Of a stretch of DNA of 64,000 nucleotides, positions 39,075 to 47,535 are shown in pieces. The notes below the pieces were generated by a model. The model had not been told where the DNA came from. It made no database searches and saw nothing but the letters and a program-made list of their open reading frames with translations. Each line of letters starts with the position of its first letter. Position 1 is the first letter of the stretch. The DNA is from Beijerinckia sp. 28-YEA-48 (GTDB taxonomy: Bacteria; Pseudomonadota; Alphaproteobacteria; Rhizobiales; Beijerinckiaceae), in NCBI RefSeq assembly GCF_900104955.1, contig NZ_FNSI01000001.1, positions 5,242,001 to 5,306,000 on the forward strand, in the 5' to 3' direction. A program made the translations under genes and the position numbers.

Positions 39075-40772
39075 CTAGGCGCCTCGCACGATCACCGATG
39101 TGTTGGGCTCGATCCGCACGGTTTTCACGTTGCTGAGATGTTTTTCGACCACGTCCCAGATCGGTGGTCCCTCCGTCGCCTGGTTGATGCTGGCCCAACC
39201 GGCGACTTTGTAGTTGCGCGAGGGGTCGATCGGCTGGCCTGTCTTGAGAAAGGTCATGTCCGAGATGCGGTTGTTGATTGGCTGGGAAACGTCGATCGTA
39301 TAGCCCATGCCGCCGATGCGCACCATGTCGCCGCCGCCCTGGAAGTAAGGATCGGGGTGGAAGATGTTGTCGGCGACATCCTCAAGGATAGCCTTGAGCT
39401 GCGCGCCGCTCATGTCCATGCGGTAACAGGCCGGATAGGTCATGGCCGTGGCATTGGACAGAGCCTCGAAGGTGATGGCATCGCCTGGCACCAGCGAGCC
39501 GCCCCAGCGGAAGCCGGGCGAGAGCGAGATTTCCGCGTCGCGTTCGCTCAGCATGGCGTTGCAGATGAGATCGTCGAAGGTGCCGTTGAAATTGCCGCGC
39601 CGGTAGAGCAGGGAATCGGTGCGGCCCAGTTCGCGCTGCAGATCTTTCTCATGCGGGGCGCGCAGCTTCTGCACCAAGGCCTGCATATCGGTGTCGGCGG
39701 TGATGGCATCGGAGAAGATCGGCATCAGCTTGAAGCGATAGCCGTTGACCTTGCCGCCTTGCACGTCGAGATCGAGGCGCGACAGGAATTTGCCGTGCGA
39801 GCCCGAGGCGATCAGCACGGTTTTGTCGACGGTGATGGCGCCGGGCATGGCGTCGTGGGTGTGGGCTGTCAGAATGACATCGATGCCCTTCACCCGGCTG
39901 GCGAGCTTGCGGTCGACATCGAAGCCGTTGTGCGACAGGAGCACGACGACTTGCGCGCCTTCCGTGCGGGCTTCGTCCACCTGCTTCTGGATGTCTTCCT
40001 CGCGCAGGCCGAACTCCCAATCGGGCATCATCCAGGCGGGATTGGCGATCGGCGTGCGCGGAAAGGCCTGGCCGATGACGGCGATTTTGACGCCGCCCTT
40101 TTCGAACATGCGGCGGGCGTCGAAAACCGGCTCCTGCCATTCCTTGTCGCGGATGTTCTGGGCGAGGAAGGCGAAGGGCGCCTTGGCGATGATCTCCTTC
40201 ACCCGCTCGGCGCCATAGGTGAATTCCCAGTGGGAGACCATGGCCTCGATGCCAAGCGCCACCTGGACATCGACCATGTCCTGGCCCTTGCTCTGCAGTG
40301 ACGTCCAGCTGCCCTGCCAGGTATCGCCGCCATCGAGCAGCAGCACTTTATCGGCGCCGCGCTCGGCCCGCACGGCCTTGATAAGGGTGGCCAGCCGGTC
40401 GACGCCGCCCATGCGGCCATAGCTGCGCGCCAGCGCGACGAAATCGTCGCTGGTCAAAGCATAGTGGTTCGGCGAACCGGTGGCGATTTTGAAATATTCG
40501 CGGAACGCTGCTTCGGTGAGATGCGGCGGCAGGCCCTTGTCCGCGCCGACGCCGATGTTGACCGACGGTTCGCGGAAATACAGCGGCATAAGCTGGGCAT
40601 GCAGATCGGTGACGTGGAGGATTGTCACCGTGCCGAGCGGGTCGAAGCGCAGAATGTCGCTTTGGCTCAGGCGCTGCTGGGCGGCGACACGGCTGAGCGG
40701 CCCGATACCTGAGGCCGCGACGATGGCCGAGGCCGAGGCGCTTGCTTGTAGAAAATGCCGACGCGAAATCAT
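39075..40772 (-). CDS. soxB: Thiosulfohydrolase SoxB
   Basis: This 565-residue dimanganese enzyme hydrolyses sulfonate from SoxY-bound intermediates. It has a Tat leader (SRRHFLQASASAS). Metal and active-site motifs are in order: HVTDLHAQ, GGDTWQGS, SHWEFTYG, LLSHNGFD and TAHTHD. The start is placed at the Met before SRRHF; a Met four codons upstream (40784) is possible but sits directly against its AAGGA. It is the most diagnostic gene of the Sox cluster. Confidence 0.96.
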   Translation of the reverse strand: MISRRHFLQASASASAIVAASGIGPLSRVAAQQRLSQSDILRFDPLGTVTILHVTDLHAQLMPLYFREPSVNIGVGADKGLPPHLTEAAFREYFKIATGSPNHYALTSDDFVALARSYGRMGGVDRLATLIKAVRAERGADKVLLLDGGDTWQGSWTSLQSKGQDMVDVQVALGIEAMVSHWEFTYGAERVKEIIAKAPFAFLAQNIRDKEWQEPVFDARRMFEKGGVKIAVIGQAFPRTPIANPAWMMPDWEFGLREEDIQKQVDEARTEGAQVVVLLSHNGFDVDRKLASRVKGIDVILTAHTHDAMPGAITVDKTVLIASGSHGKFLSRLDLDVQGGKVNGYRFKLMPIFSDAITADTDMQALVQKLRAPHEKDLQRELGRTDSLLYRRGNFNGTFDDLICNAMLSERDAEISLSPGFRWGGSLVPGDAITFEALSNATAMTYPACYRMDMSGAQLKAILEDVADNIFHPDPYFQGGGDMVRIGGMGYTIDVSQPINNRISDMTFLKTGQPIDPSRNYKVAGWASINQATEGPPIWDVVEKHLSNVKTVRIEPNTSVIVRGA

Positions 40773-40858
40773 GCGATCATCCATTCCTTCGGTCAGCCGC
40801 CCGCATTCGGCGGCTCGCCGTTGTCACTCCACGCTGCACGTGATGCTAGAGCGGTGGT

Positions 40859-41185
40859 TTAGCTGACCGTCAGCTTGTTCTTTGCCTCATAGGTCGAGCC
40901 GTCGTCGTCTTTCCAGGCGAAGACAAACTCGCCGCTCTCCTTGGCCTTGTAGAAGAACGACTGGTACGGATTGGCCGAAATGGCCGGGTTCCAGTCCGCC
41001 TCGAACACAAGCTTGCCGTTGAACGTGGCCGTGAACTTATTGATGATCTTGCGCGGGATCACTTCGCCCTTGGCATCGCGGCGCTGGCCGCTTTCCATCT
41101 CGTGCGAGATGAGGGTTTTGATCTCGATCATTTCGCCGGGCTTGGCCTGGGCCGGGACGCGGACGCGCGGTGTGGGGTTTGCCAT
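40859..41185 (-). CDS. soxZ: Sulfur-carrier partner SoxZ
   Basis: This 108-residue Ig-like protein forms the SoxYZ carrier. Family features are the start ANPTPRVRVPAQAKPGEMIEIKTLISH, METGQRRD-like ESGQRRD, and the C-terminal FVFAWKDDDGSTYEA. It has no leader and is co-exported with Tat-borne SoxY. A GGAAGGAAG site lies in the 18-base gap after soxY. Confidence 0.95.
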   Translation of the reverse strand: MANPTPRVRVPAQAKPGEMIEIKTLISHEMESGQRRDAKGEVIPRKIINKFTATFNGKLVFEADWNPAISANPYQSFFYKAKESGEFVFAWKDDDGSTYEAKNKLTVS

Positions 41186-41203
41186 TGTGCTTCCTTCCCG
41201 AAT

Positions 41204-41668
41204 CTAGCCGCCGCAGCCGCCGATGGTCACCTTGATCTCCGACTTGGCGGAGTAGAGCGAGCCATTCGACATTTCTGCGATGCAGATGATGTTCTGGGTC
41301 TGGGCCAGGCGCATGCGCGCGGAGGCATTGGCCTTGCCGCATTCGGGGGTGAACCGATAGGTCAGCACGTTAGGCAGAGGGTTGCCGTCGGCGAAGACAT
41401 GCACGGTCTTGACGTAGTCGGCGTCCGTCATCGGGCTATCGACCTCGACGGTGATCGGCACGACCAGGCCATTCTCGGCGATCTGCGGCACGTCGAGCTT
41501 GATCTTGCCCGATTGCATCGTCTTGTCGCCATAAAGCTTTTTGATTTCGGCTTCGACGGCCTTGGTATCGGCCAGCGCCATGGAAGGTGCCAGGATGGCC
41601 ACAACGGCCGCGATAGATCCTGCTTGCAACAAATCCCGCCGCGATGGCGCAGCGATTGCGGTCGCCAT
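41204..41668 (-). CDS. soxY: Sulfur-carrier protein SoxY
   Basis: This 154-residue periplasmic carrier ends in the signature GGCGG. The Cys at residue 152 is the attachment point for thiosulfate. It has a Tat leader (SRRDLLQAGSIAAVV). It is the first gene of the minus-strand Sox operon, divergent from soxA. Confidence 0.96.
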   Translation of the reverse strand: MATAIAAPSRRDLLQAGSIAAVVAILAPSMALADTKAVEAEIKKLYGDKTMQSGKIKLDVPQIAENGLVVPITVEVDSPMTDADYVKTVHVFADGNPLPNVLTYRFTPECGKANASARMRLAQTQNIICIAEMSNGSLYSAKSEIKVTIGGCGG

Positions 41669-41879
41669 TCCTCACTCCTTGCTCTTCTCCCAGGGCATGT
41701 CCCTTGGTGATAACCTTATCTGGTTGTGCAAACTTATTCCCGCGATTTTTGCGCAATGCAAATTCCCAATGTACTCCTAAAAAATGTAATTTTTACATTG
41801 TAAATGCGCTGGTATTGAAACGGGAATCAAGCTGCCAGAGCGTTGCATTGAAGACGTTGCATTGGACACCGGGGGGAAC
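41669..41879. promoter_or_regulatory. Divergent sox control region
   Basis: This is a 211-base AT-rich region. Two overlapping palindromes are AATGTAA-TTT-TTACATT (41783-41799) and TTACA-T-TGTAA (41793-41803). A 10-base direct repeat, CGTTGCATTG, occurs at 41841-41850 and 41855-41864, just before soxA. These are candidate binding sites for an ArsR/SoxR-type or other sulfur-responsive regulator; none is encoded in the window. Confidence 0.6.
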
Positions 41880-42716
41880 ATGAGGAACGTCCGTTTCAGA
41901 AGGCTCTTTGTCGCCACGTTCGGGTTGATCATGCTGGGTTCGGGCCTGGCGATGGCACAAGCACAGCAGGACGACGCGGAGAAGGAGATCGAGCGCTATC
42001 GCGCGATGATCAGCGATCCGATGTCCAATCCCGGCTTCCTGGCGGTTGATCGCGGCGAAGCGCTGTGGGCGACCAAGCGCGGTAAGAAAGATGTCTCGCT
42101 CGAGACCTGCAATCTGGGCGAGGGACCGGGCAAGCTCGAGGGCGCCTACGCCAAGTTGCCGCGTTATTTCCAAGACTCCGATCGGGTGATGGATATCGAG
42201 CAGCGCCTGTTGTGGTGCATGGAAAAAATCCAGGACCTCGACACGGCCGACGTGCGCCGCCGTCGTTTCGGTGGGCCGGATTATACGTCCGACATGCAGG
42301 ACCTCGTGGCTTTCATCGCCAATAAATCGTCGGGCATGAAATACCAGCCGCAAGAGAGCCATCCGAAGGAAAAGGAAATGCTGGCGGCCGGTGAGGCGCT
42401 GTTCTTCCGCCGCGCCGGAGCGATGGATTTTTCCTGCGCCACTTGCCATGGCGAGGATGGCAAGCGCATTCGCCTGCAAGGCCTGCCGAACTTCTCGAAG
42501 GCGGGCAAGGATGCGCAGGAGACCATGGGCGGCTGGCCGACTTATCGCGTGTCGCAGAGCCAGTTGCGCACCATGCAGCACCGGCTGTGGGACTGCTATC
42601 GGCAGATGCGCATGCCGGCGCCCGAATATGCCTCTGACGGCGTTACCGCTTTGACCGCCTATATGGTGAAAATGGCCGAAGGCGGCGAAATCACTGTCCC
42701 CTCGATCAAGCGCTGA
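41880..42716 (+). CDS. soxA: L-cysteine S-thiosulfotransferase catalytic subunit SoxA
   Basis: This 278-residue periplasmic cytochrome conjugates thiosulfate to SoxY with SoxX. It has a signal peptide ending near LAMAQAQ and one heme site, CATCH at 186-190. The catalytic Cys239 is in [11 protein letters not shown]. The N-terminal heme of diheme SoxA is lost; Cys77 and Cys113 remain where a disulfide is found in monoheme forms. The start ATG follows GGGGGGAAC; the open frame begins six codons earlier. Confidence 0.94.
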   Translation: MRNVRFRRLFVATFGLIMLGSGLAMAQAQQDDAEKEIERYRAMISDPMSNPGFLAVDRGEALWATKRGKKDVSLETCNLGEGPGKLEGAYAKLPRYFQDSDRVMDIEQRLLWCMEKIQDLDTADVRRRRFGGPDYTSDMQDLVAFIANKSSGMKYQPQESHPKEKEMLAAGEALFFRRAGAMDFSCATCHGEDGKRIRLQGLPNFSKAGKDAQETMGGWPTYRVSQSQLRTMQHRLWDCYRQMRMPAPEYASDGVTALTAYMVKMAEGGEITVPSIKR

Positions 42717-42729
42717 ACGGAGAGAGCCC

Positions 42730-43347
42730 ATGAAAACCCTGTTCATCGCCGCCAGCTTTGTCGCATTCGCCGGCGCTGCCCATGCGCAGCAGACGGCACC
42801 GACCAAGATCGATCCCGCTGTCGTCAATAAATATGTCGAGTCGATGTGGGCCAAGGTGCCGGAGCCATGGAAGACCGTGCCGGTTCAAGACGAGACGCAA
42901 CGCGTCTGCACCGAAACGCGCAACAGCCCGTCTCAGGCCGAATTCAACAAGATCATGGAGCGGGAAAAGGCCAGCGTTGTCTTCCCCGCCGACGGCAAGG
43001 TTATCGGCGACTGGAAGGCCGGCGAGAAGGTGGCCAATACCGGCACCGGTGGCCAGTTCACCGATGGGCCGAACACGCCGCGCGGTGGCAATTGCTATGC
43101 CTGCCATCAGATGGCGCCGACGGAGTTGAGCTATGGCACCTTGGGGCCGAGCCTGCAGAACTACGGCAAGGACCGCAAATTCGATCCGGCCGAGGCGCGT
43201 AACGCCTATGCCAAGATCTATGACGCACAGGCGGTGTTTCCGTGCTCGCAGATGCCGCGCTTCGGCCTGCATAAATTCTTGAGCGAACAGCAGATGAAGG
43301 ATGCGGTGGCGTTTTTGTTTGACCCGGAGTCGCCGGTCAACAAGTAA
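42730..43347 (+). CDS. soxX: L-cysteine S-thiosulfotransferase subunit SoxX
   Basis: This is a 205-residue monoheme cytochrome partner of SoxA. It has a signal peptide (LFIAASFVAFAGAAHA), heme site CYACH at 122-126 and an axial Met in CSQMPRFG. A GGAGAG site precedes the ATG. The order soxA-soxX, split from soxYZ, differs from the common soxXYZAB order. Confidence 0.93.
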   Translation: MKTLFIAASFVAFAGAAHAQQTAPTKIDPAVVNKYVESMWAKVPEPWKTVPVQDETQRVCTETRNSPSQAEFNKIMEREKASVVFPADGKVIGDWKAGEKVANTGTGGQFTDGPNTPRGGNCYACHQMAPTELSYGTLGPSLQNYGKDRKFDPAEARNAYAKIYDAQAVFPCSQMPRFGLHKFLSEQQMKDAVAFLFDPESPVNK

Positions 43348-43398
43348 GCGGCGCATCGTCCGAATGCTTGGTTCAAGTGCTTGGTTGAAGTCTTCGTG

Positions 43399-43432
43399 AT
43401 CCGGCCTGGGCCACCAGGCCGGATTCCTTTTT
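43399..43432 (+). terminator. Intrinsic terminator after soxAX
   Basis: ATCCGGCCTGG (43399-43409) pairs perfectly with CCAGGCCGGAT (43414-43424), with a 4-base loop. TCC and TTTTT follow at 43428-43432. This is a textbook rho-independent terminator and also abuts the convergent gene. Confidence 0.9.
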
Positions 43433-44147
43433 AAGCGGGGAAGAAACCGGCGCGCCGATAGATCTCGTCGCTGTGGCCATCGACAAGAGCGGTGAAGAAA
43501 GCGCCTGGGGCTGAAGGCGAAAGTGCTGGCGCCACCGCGTAGATCGTCGTCATCTGCACCTCTTCGGGCAGCCAGGCGGCGATATGGACGCCATCGACGG
43601 CGACGATCTCGGTCGACTGGGTGAGGCCGAAATCGGCGCGATCCTCGGCCACTTCCTGCATCACCTTATAGCCGCCGACTTTGAGAAGGGTCTTGGCGCG
43701 GGTCGGCTCCAGCAGGTCGATCCGTTCAAGTGCGCGCTGCAGGTGATTGCCGGCGGTGCCGCCGCCGGCGGGATCGCCCCGGGCGATGCTCCTGGCGGCG
43801 AGCATTACGGCGCGGAATTTCTCCAGGGTCGAGACGTCAGGCGCTGGCACGCCGTCCTTGAGGCCGAGCGCGATGCGTGAGGCGCCGACGGCGACGGGCG
43901 CGCCGATCCGGTCGGCCTTATGCAGAGCTTGCAGCGCGGCCAGCGAAGCGGCGACCACGTCAAAACTCTCGCCCGCATTGATCCGCTGTTCGACCGCGCC
44001 CGATGTGCCGAAGTGCAGATGCAGGCTGGCGCCGGTGCGGATGTGAAAATCCTGCGCCGCCGCCGTCATCGCTTGTCGCACGGCACTGGCGCTGAGAATG
44101 CGGATCGTCTGCGGGCTCATCGTCCCGATGATGGCTTCATCCGTCAT
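43431..44147 (-). CDS. ModA-like substrate-binding domain protein without clear leader
   Basis: This 238-residue periplasmic-binding-protein-like fold resembles the molybdate-binding ModA group (LHFGTSGAVEQRINAGESFDVVAAS, then GGYKVMQEVAEDRADFGLTQ). No convincing signal peptide is visible from any start, so it may be cytoplasmic. Such lone ModA-like proteins often lack a transporter, as here. The start is uncertain (44147 or 44159). It is divergent from the repeat protein. Confidence 0.65.
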   Translation of the reverse strand: MTDEAIIGTMSPQTIRILSASAVRQAMTAAAQDFHIRTGASLHLHFGTSGAVEQRINAGESFDVVAASLAALQALHKADRIGAPVAVGASRIALGLKDGVPAPDVSTLEKFRAVMLAARSIARGDPAGGGTAGNHLQRALERIDLLEPTRAKTLLKVGGYKVMQEVAEDRADFGLTQSTEIVAVDGVHIAAWLPEEVQMTTIYAVAPALSPSAPGAFFTALVDGHSDEIYRRAGFFPA

Positions 44148-44274
44148 GCTGCGTCTCATCTCCCTGCCGGCGTTTAGGTTAACAAACGAATAACGTTGCG
44201 CAATCAGCGGATCGGCGTTGTTTAGCAGGGCGGTATTGATTTTTGGGACATTCGAGGCCTGAGAGGGCGCACCT

Positions 44275-44889
44275 ATGAAAACGTATTTTATCCCGCTTCC
44301 GGTGTTCGTGGCAGCTGCCACCGTGGCCGGTTCGGCTTGGGCTGGTGGCTGTGTGGGCGGGAATTGCTATCAGCGGGTCACAACGCCGCCCGTCTACGGC
44401 ACTGTGCAGGAACAGGTGATGGTCTCGCCGCCGCGTGCCGTCGCCTATCGGACACCGGCCGAATATGGCGAAGTGGTTGAACAGGTCGTCACCCGGCCGG
44501 CGCGCACCTATGCGCGCGAGATCCCGGCGGTCACGCAAACCGTTGCCGAACAGGTGATGGTGCAGCCGGCCCGTAAGGTCTGGTCCGTTACGCGCGATGT
44601 TTATGGCCGTGAGATCGGCTGTTGGGTGGTGCAACCGGCGACTTATACGACGCAATATCGTCAGGTCGTGGTGCAGCCCGGTCGCGTCATCTATGAAACC
44701 GAGCCGGCGGAATATGCGACGGTGCGGCGTCCGGTGCAGATCCGCGCGGCGCAGACCTATTATCAGTCGATTCCGGCAACCTATGCGACGCAGACGCGTG
44801 AGGTGATGGTGCAGCCGGGCACTGACGGGTGGCAGCCGATTGGCGGCGGCGGTGGCTATCCTCGTCCCCGCCAATATCTCAACTGGTAG
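44275..44889 (+). CDS. Secreted Tyr/Val/Pro-rich repeat protein, unknown function
   Basis: This 204-residue protein has a signal peptide (MKTYFIPLPVFVAAATVAGSAWA). The mature part is built from about six imperfect units of 20-24 residues with the pattern P-A-x-Y-x-T-V-x-E-Q-V-M-V-x-P-x-R-x-V. Two early Cys (GGCVGGNCY) may form a disulfide, and the end is Gly/Pro-rich. No catalytic motif is seen. A surface or envelope structural role is plausible but not shown. Confidence 0.7.
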   Translation: MKTYFIPLPVFVAAATVAGSAWAGGCVGGNCYQRVTTPPVYGTVQEQVMVSPPRAVAYRTPAEYGEVVEQVVTRPARTYAREIPAVTQTVAEQVMVQPARKVWSVTRDVYGREIGCWVVQPATYTTQYRQVVVQPGRVIYETEPAEYATVRRPVQIRAAQTYYQSIPATYATQTREVMVQPGTDGWQPIGGGGGYPRPRQYLNW

Positions 44890-44891
44890 GT

Positions 44892-45602
44892 TCAGGCCAA
44901 TTCGATAACAGGCGTCTCGCGATCAGCGATCGCGAGGCGGCTCTTCATGCCGAGCTCCGTTTGCGCCAGCGCCATCAGCGCGTGAGCCGCATTCTCGACC
45001 GATCCCTCACCATTCGACTGCAAGGTCAGCACGATCCGGCGCGTCTGCGGCGTGACGATCGAGCGTGCATCCTGACGCCAGTTCCAACGCCGGCACAGAA
45101 CGGTGGCGCCTGAGGCATAGACCACTTCGCCTGATTTCGGCGGCTGCTCCGCCGGCAGGCCCTCGCCGGGCGCCATGTCGATGAAGGTGTCGTCGTCGCG
45201 GGCGAAGCGGAAGGCGAGATCCGGCGTGATTTTGTCGAGATCATCGGCGCCAAGACACAGCACATGGGCCAATGACACCGCATTGTAGAGATCGACGAAA
45301 CCGTTGATGGCTGGCACGCTGTCGCCGGCCAGCACGCGTTTCACCAATCGTTCGACCGATGAACGATAGCTCGTGCTCTTGATGCCGAAGCCCTTATAGG
45401 CACGTCGCCAGGCGGCAATGCCAGGAATAGCGGACAATTCCTGGCCAGCCCAGCGGGTGCGGCATGAGGCTTTCGCCTCGGCGATATAGGCGGCAATGCC
45501 TGGCGTGCGCTGCGTCGCGATGCCATCGGCTTCGATCAGCAGGACCGCGGTGCGGAAATCGGGAAATGTCGGCAGAAGATCGGTGATCGAGAGGTGGAGC
45601 AT
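44892..45602 (-). CDS. B3/B4 domain protein
   Basis: This 236-residue protein has the phenylalanyl-tRNA-synthetase-like B3/B4 fold found in stand-alone proteins (AYKGFGIKSTSYRSSVERL, INGFVDLYNAVSLAH, GEVVYASGATVLCRRWNWRQ). Stand-alone copies are thought to edit or bind amino-acid-like ligands, but the function is unsettled. The start Met at 45602 gives family length; the open frame runs further upstream without similarity. It is convergent with the repeat protein gene. Confidence 0.75.
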   Translation of the reverse strand: MLHLSITDLLPTFPDFRTAVLLIEADGIATQRTPGIAAYIAEAKASCRTRWAGQELSAIPGIAAWRRAYKGFGIKSTSYRSSVERLVKRVLAGDSVPAINGFVDLYNAVSLAHVLCLGADDLDKITPDLAFRFARDDDTFIDMAPGEGLPAEQPPKSGEVVYASGATVLCRRWNWRQDARSIVTPQTRRIVLTLQSNGEGSVENAAHALMALAQTELGMKSRLAIADRETPVIELA

Positions 45603-45807
45603 GCAAGTATGATCTTGGAAGCCGGAGCAGGATTTGGCGCGGGCGTTGACGGGCCGAACCGCTAAGCTCAATATGGCCGGAAAGCAAGCGTGGAGGAAAC
45701 GCGGCCGCTGCCCCTCAGGCAGTTCTTTGCATCGTGACCGCCGACAGGCGCGGTCCCAGCCAGACGCTCTCTTTTTGTTTTGTTTTGATCTTGCGCGGGA
45801 AACACCG

Positions 45808-46740
45808 ATGAAAATTCTGTTTTTCAATGACTGGCGTTTGGGTGTGCTGAAAGATGCCGAGACCGTTGTCGATGTGGGCGCCTATGTGACCGGGCTTGCC
45901 CCGGCTGGCCCGCATGAGCTGATCAACCAGGTGATCGCCCGTTTCGCCGAGTTTCGGCCGCAGTTCGAAAAGGCTATCGCCCAGGATGTCGGCTTTCCGC
46001 TGGCGTCGGTGAAATTGCTGCCGCCGCTGCCGCGCCCGATCAACATCGATTGCATGGCCGTCAACTATATGGAGGACGGCACGCGCGCTGAGCCGGCGGC
46101 GATCAATGCCTTTCACAAATCGCCTTTCGCCATCATCGGCCCTGGCGGGACAATGGTGCTGCCGGATATTCCAGCGACGGTTTTCGAAGGCGAAGCGGAG
46201 ATCGCTTTGGTGATCGGCAAGCGGGCTGTCAATGTGCCGGCGTCCGAAGCCATGTCCTATATCTTTGGCTATGTGAATTTCATCGACGGGTCGGCACGCG
46301 GCGTGCAGCCGGCCAATCAGTCTTTCTATCAGATGAAATCGCGCGACACCTTCGCGCCGATCGGCCCCTGGCTGGTCACCGCCGATGAAATTTCTGATCC
46401 GCAGAACCTACAGGTGAAGCTGTGGAACAACGGCGTGTTGAAGCAGGACTACAACACCAGCGATATGGCCCATAAGATTCCACGCTGTATTGAATTTGTC
46501 AGTTCCATCCACACGCTGGAGCCGGGAGACATCTTGGCGCTCGGGACCAACCACCGTGGCCTGCATGCCTTCCAGGACAGCGACAAGGTGGAGATGGAGG
46601 TCGCGGGCCTCGGCCGTCTTTCGATCGTCGTAAAAGACGCTCTGAAGCGCACCTGGCCGCGCGAAACCCGCCTGCAACGCCAGACCAATGGGCTCGATCC
46701 GATGGCGCCGCAGCTCTCCGGCAAATACCTTAAGGCTTGA
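45808..46740 (+). CDS. Fumarylacetoacetate hydrolase family protein
   Basis: This 310-residue enzyme is of the FAH fold. Metal-binding acids are in FEGEAEIALVIGK (E-x-E pattern) and the FIDGSARG Asp; the C-terminal GDILALGTNHRG is family-typical. Members act as acylpyruvase, 2-keto-4-pentenoate hydratase or decarboxylase in aromatic or sugar-acid breakdown; which one applies here is unknown. It has GCGGGAAA before the ATG, and a permease gene follows four bases after its stop. Confidence 0.85.
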   Translation: MKILFFNDWRLGVLKDAETVVDVGAYVTGLAPAGPHELINQVIARFAEFRPQFEKAIAQDVGFPLASVKLLPPLPRPINIDCMAVNYMEDGTRAEPAAINAFHKSPFAIIGPGGTMVLPDIPATVFEGEAEIALVIGKRAVNVPASEAMSYIFGYVNFIDGSARGVQPANQSFYQMKSRDTFAPIGPWLVTADEISDPQNLQVKLWNNGVLKQDYNTSDMAHKIPRCIEFVSSIHTLEPGDILALGTNHRGLHAFQDSDKVEMEVAGLGRLSIVVKDALKRTWPRETRLQRQTNGLDPMAPQLSGKYLKA

Positions 46741-46744
46741 ACAG

Positions 46745-47524
46745 ATGGTTGATTTTCTTGGCGTGCCTGACACAGGCGCGCTGCTGTTTTTCGGTTTGAG
46801 CTTTGCCTCCTTCGCCACCGCTTTCATTGGTGTCTTCACCGGCACCGCCGGTGGTCTCATCCTGCTGGCTTTGATGGCGATGGTGATGCCACCGGCGGCG
46901 CTGGTTCCCGTTCACACGGTGGTGCAACTGGGCGCCGGCGTGACGCGAACCATGATCATGTGGCGTTGGGTGATGCGGGCGACCCTGCTGCCCTTCATCG
47001 TCGGTGCTGCGATCGGCGCCGGGCTTGGTGCTAAGGCCTTTGTCGCCATGCCGACCTCGGCGACCATGGGCATTCTCGGTATCTTCATCCTGATCGTGAC
47101 CTGGCTGCCGAAGCTTGGGCGCATGGGGGCGCTCGGCGGTCGTTTCGCCGTGGTCGGTTTCGTCGCCACTTTCGTTGGCGTCTTCGTCAGCGCTACGGGC
47201 ACGTTGGTGGCGCCCTTTGTCGCCAGCGCCGCCGCCGATCGGCGCAACCATGCCGCTACGCTTGGCGCGCTGATGAGCTTTGTGCACATTCTGAAAATGG
47301 CGGCCTTCGCGGTCATCGGCTTCGCCATCACCGCCTATATCCCGTTGATGGCGGCAATGATTCTCACCGGCGCGGCCGGCAACTGGCTGGGGGAAGTAGC
47401 GCTCAACCGCACTAGCGAGCAGCGCTTCCGCCTGATCCTTCAGGTGGGGCTCACCGTGCTGGCGGTGAAACTGCTTTACGATGCGGTGGTCCAGGCGGGT
47501 TGGCTGCACGCCATCGGTCTTTAG
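46745..47524 (+). CDS. TauE/SafE-family anion permease
   Basis: This 259-residue membrane protein has about eight hydrophobic segments. The family repeat is visible in ASFATAFIGVFTGTAGGLILLALM and VATFVGVFVSATGTLVAPFVAS. TauE/SafE proteins export or import sulfite, sulfoacetate or other small anions. Close spacing to the FAH-family gene suggests one operon. Confidence 0.85.
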   Translation: MVDFLGVPDTGALLFFGLSFASFATAFIGVFTGTAGGLILLALMAMVMPPAALVPVHTVVQLGAGVTRTMIMWRWVMRATLLPFIVGAAIGAGLGAKAFVAMPTSATMGILGIFILIVTWLPKLGRMGALGGRFAVVGFVATFVGVFVSATGTLVAPFVASAAADRRNHAATLGALMSFVHILKMAAFAVIGFAITAYIPLMAAMILTGAAGNWLGEVALNRTSEQRFRLILQVGLTVLAVKLLYDAVVQAGWLHAIGL

Positions 47525-47535
47525 CGCGACGGCGC

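Noticed and set aside
39036-40301. Long plus-strand open frame (421 codons) opposite soxB
   Set aside because: soxB on the other strand has all metal motifs. The frame is a shadow of high-GC codon bias and shows no family pattern.
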